From: Blattamonas nauphoetae
Taxonomy: Eukaryota; Preaxostyla; Oxymonadida
NCBI GenBank assembly: GCA_033064195.1
Contig: JARBJD010000070.1
Coordinates: 1-64,000 of the forward strand
Direction of reading: 5' to 3'
Length of the DNA: 64,000 nucleotides
Position numbers and translations under genes: made by a program. This document shows, in pieces, positions 61,796 to 64,000 of this stretch (position 1 is its first letter; every line of letters begins with the position of its first letter). The notes below the pieces were generated by a model. That model saw only the letters and a list, made by a program, of their open reading frames with translations, searched no databases and was not told the origin of the DNA.

Positions 61796-63412
61796 ATGAC
61801 TCTGTTTCTCATATTTCAGAAAGATTTCTCAATCGACACAACGATTGAAGATCTAGAAGGAGGGGTGTCACAACCAGACGCTGTTGTGAACTCGCAAATC
61901 CGGCTCAACATTCCGATTCTGATGCGCGACAGTGCCCTGCTGGAGGAGAGGAACCTGTTCAAAATGGAGAGACTGATCAACTCGATCTTGCAAATTCTCA
62001 CAGTCTGCTTGAAGAATCGAATCAGCATCATCAATCGACTCCTACTTCTTTCGTCACTTTCAACTCTCGCCAAATCCCCCACTCTTCCCACAACTGTTCG
62101 GGTTTGTGTGGATCAGTGTTTGGTTTCCTTAAATTCCTTTGAGGATGGACCGTTTGTGCTTATTGAGACGGACGAGTTCCAATCGATGAAAGAAGCAGCT
62201 CATCAAAACTCTCACACAACCTCGAACCAAAATGACGAGATTGCCCAGCTCAACCACACCATCGCCACTCTTCAACGACAGCTCAAGGAACATGAGGAGA
62301 TGCTAACAAGGGAACGGGAAGAGAAGAAGGCAGCAGAAGAGAAGGCGGAGAGAGCGAAGGAACGAGAACAGGCAGCGGAGAGTGCAAAGAGAGATGCCGA
62401 AATAAGAATCGAACAACTCCTCATAGAGAAGCAGAATCTCGAGAACAGTCTGAATGAATCGAAGGAACGAGAGAAGAAAACAGAGGAGAGAGAAACAAAG
62501 GTAAATGAAAGAGAGATGAAGGCAAATGCAGACAGAAGAGAAGCAGAACAATCTCGGAAGAAGATGGAAGAAGAAAAGAAGAAAGCCGAAACAGAACGAG
62601 CGAAGATGGAAGAAGAGAAGAGAAGAGCGGAAGAGAAGACAAGAAATGAGGAGGAAGCGAAACGGATGGCTGAGGAGAGGCAGAAACACGCGGAGGAACA
62701 AAAAGGACAGGCCCAACGAGACAAAGAGAAGCTGTCAGATGAAGTGTGGAGGATTCGAAAAGACTTTCGAGAGGCAAGAGAAGAGAAGGAGACAAGTGAG
62801 AGGGAGAAGAAAGAGATGGCTGAGACAATGAAGTGGATGAGAATGATGATAAGAACAGAATGGAAGGGAACAGAATCCCTCCTGCAATTCGACAGAACTG
62901 CTCACAAACTGACTCCAACTACTCTCACACAAATCATCAAACTTGAAGGGAATACAGATTGGAGAACAGCGTACACTGGTCCGATCGACGAGGGAGACTG
63001 GGAACTAAAAATCAAAGCAAAAGAAAACACTTTCGTGAATGTGAGTGTGTTCTTTTCTCTTCTCACCTTTTCAGTGCTTGGCTTCCTCAGACATCCACTT
63101 CCTGACAATGCCTTGCAAAAGCACTCTGGATCATATTATAGTGGGATTGGTGGCGATTTCGTTCTTTGGAACGGAAAAATGTGGAAAAATGGTGAATTCA
63201 AACCTGAGGGAACAAACAAGAAATGCGAGAGAACTGGACAGACAGCAGCGATTCGAGTGAATATGTGGAGGAGAGAAGCAACACTATTAGTGGACGAGGT
63301 GGAACAGCCTGGGATATTCACCGACATCCCTACTCCTCTCTGCCTCGGAATCACAACTTGCGATCAGAATCAACAAATTGAAGTGTTGTGGTTCAAACGG
63401 CTTCGATCCTGA
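61796..63412 (+). CDS. Coiled-coil plus SPRY-like domain protein
   Basis: Three parts: an N-terminal helical domain of about 130 residues ('NLFKMERLINSILQILTVCLKNRISIINRLLLLSSL'), a long charged coiled coil (about 150-360, Glu/Lys/Arg-rich), and a C-terminal SPRY/B30.2-like domain ('GDWELKIKAKENTFVNV', 'LGFLRHPLPDN', 'GSYYSGIGGDFVLWNGKMW', 'QTAAIRVNMWRREATLLVDEVEQPGIFTDIPTPLCLGI'). A 30-nt intron is likely at 63045-63074 (GTGTGT…TTCAG). It is in frame, so the unspliced frame stays open, but removing it gives 'FVNVMLGFLRHP', which fits the domain better. SPRY domains bind partner proteins; the coiled coil probably makes dimers. The start is uncertain. Confidence 0.7.
   Translation: MTLFLIFQKDFSIDTTIEDLEGGVSQPDAVVNSQIRLNIPILMRDSALLEERNLFKMERLINSILQILTVCLKNRISIINRLLLLSSLSTLAKSPTLPTTVRVCVDQCLVSLNSFEDGPFVLIETDEFQSMKEAAHQNSHTTSNQNDEIAQLNHTIATLQRQLKEHEEMLTREREEKKAAEEKAERAKEREQAAESAKRDAEIRIEQLLIEKQNLENSLNESKEREKKTEERETKVNEREMKANADRREAEQSRKKMEEEKKKAETERAKMEEEKRRAEEKTRNEEEAKRMAEERQKHAEEQKGQAQRDKEKLSDEVWRIRKDFREAREEKETSEREKKEMAETMKWMRMMIRTEWKGTESLLQFDRTAHKLTPTTLTQIIKLEGNTDWRTAYTGPIDEGDWELKIKAKENTFVNVSVFFSLLTFSVLGFLRHPLPDNALQKHSGSYYSGIGGDFVLWNGKMWKNGEFKPEGTNKKCERTGQTAAIRVNMWRREATLLVDEVEQPGIFTDIPTPLCLGITTCDQNQQIEVLWFKRLRS
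63045..63074 (+). other. 30-nt candidate intron
   Basis: GTGTGTTCTTTTCTCTTCTC…CAG, T/C-rich, between codons for 'FVNV' and 'LGFLRHP'. It is in frame and has no stop, so it is betrayed only by the insertion it makes in a conserved domain. Its size matches the introns of the neighbouring gene. Confidence 0.6.
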
Positions 63413-64000
63413 TGTAAATAGCCTTTCTCAAACTCTCAACTTGATGTCATGTTTGATGAAACAATCTAATTGCTCTCTTTTCATCCAAATTTCGGCATGG
63501 ATTCGGTATGTATGTCAAGCTTCGGTATGTATGTCAATTCGGTATGTATGTCAAAGATCTTCGGTATGTATGTCAAAACAAAAATGAGTTTCTGTCTCTT
63601 TAGAGGTGAAAATCCGATCAAATTTCATCCTTATTCATCGTTTCACCATGTATTATATTGTGGGGAGGTGATAGAAAGCACATGAATACCAATGAAGTGA
63701 GAAAAATGAGATGAGATCTTCTCGAAATCTGGTGTATCACTCACATACGATTTATGATCGATATTCCGATATATTCTAACTATCTGAATCTCTTATCACC
63801 ATTAGAAGTGGTCTCAACTCGAAATAGAGCATCAACACCCCGATCCAACAAAGACACAGATCGTCCCTTTTTTCTCCTATTATCAACAACTTCGTTTCAA
63901 TTTTTCAATATTATCTCATCAGAGCACCTCTGAACATGATGAATAACAACATATCCTCATAAAAAGCAGATTGAGCACATGAAATGGAAAGACACAAAAA
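63413..64000. other. Intergenic, window right edge
   Basis: AT-rich downstream sequence with the small tandem repeat at 63502-63576. No further gene, RNA or element recognised to the end of the window. Confidence 0.35.
63502..63576. repeat. 17-bp tandem repeat, four copies
   Basis: TTCGGTATGTATGTCAA occurs at 63502, 63521, 63538 and 63560, exact each time, separated by 0-5 bases. It lies about 90 bases after the SPRY gene's stop. Confidence 0.9.

Noticed and set aside
61804-61819. 16-nt GT-AG stretch as an intron joining an upstream exon to the SPRY gene
   Set aside because: Shorter than any other intron here and the upstream frame has no family support; a longer intron or the simple ATG is as likely.
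1-64000. CRISPR arrays, tRNA or rRNA genes
   Set aside because: No spaced palindromic repeats, cloverleaf-like T-arm/B-box combinations or rRNA core sequences were found by eye; a covariance search would be needed to exclude small RNAs.

Overview
The window looks like chromosomal DNA of an anaerobic flagellate, and the best match from memory is an oxymonad such as Blattamonas nauphoetae. The basis is the mix of gene families: large Ser/Asn/Cys-rich beta-helix surface proteins with one membrane segment and a kinase-like tail, a repeated family of about 355-residue helical proteins opening with 'SPFLNW', a coiled-coil plus SPRY-like protein, standard stop codons, and spliceosomal introns of only 30 to 43 nt. 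The species name is inference; the families and gene structures are read from the sequence.

Layout. (1) 1 to about 10409: the right-hand part of a Polinton/Maverick-like virus-like element (integrase, packaging ATPase, two related capsid-like proteins, small hydrophobic proteins, several unknowns). Its genes share an AT-rich promoter-like box. It sits inside, and cuts off, a host gene of the SPFLNW family. (2) 10.4 to 16.9 kb: a minus-strand cluster of SPFLNW paralogues, some partial, with a 37-bp G-rich minisatellite of about 19 units in the middle. (3) 16.9 to 39 kb: two tandem copies of a beta-helix receptor gene with duplicated 3' flank. Copy 1 is intact except for one apparent frameshift. 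Copy 2 is split by two large nested insertions: an 8.9-kb element carrying a host gene fragment and itself hosting a 3.7-kb element with an 8-bp target duplication, and a 1.0-kb element hosting a 2.88-kb element. (4) 39.4 to 42.3 kb: a second, inverted copy of the 2.88-kb element, splitting another host gene. (5) 42.3 to 50 kb: more SPFLNW-type genes and fragments, a 476-bp MITE, and a 2.5-kb element carrying a kelch-like gene fragment. (6) 50.4 to 64 kb: gene-rich host DNA, with a 1688-residue receptor pseudokinase, a decayed beta-helix gene, a six-exon helical-protein gene and a coiled-coil/SPRY gene.

The strongest result is the transposon system. Four elements (33473-36354, 39447-42328, 33444-37335, 46526-47001) share ends starting TAG(T/A)..CCC, a 3-bp TNA target duplication and iterated (A)AAACCCG motifs just inside the ends, so one transposase probably serves all of them. 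The two 2.88-kb copies have the same length, and every open frame they contain translates identically. Both carry an unusually GC-rich gene that I do not recognise and that does not look like a DDE transposase. Two further elements have 8-bp target duplications, inverted ends and a perfect hairpin just inside one end.

The host proteins look like a surface/signalling repertoire: secreted beta-helix ectodomains coupled across the membrane to a kinase-like tail that lacks the catalytic motifs, plus helical-repeat and SPRY proteins that could be cytoplasmic partners. That functional link is inference. I saw no rRNA, tRNA or CRISPR array.
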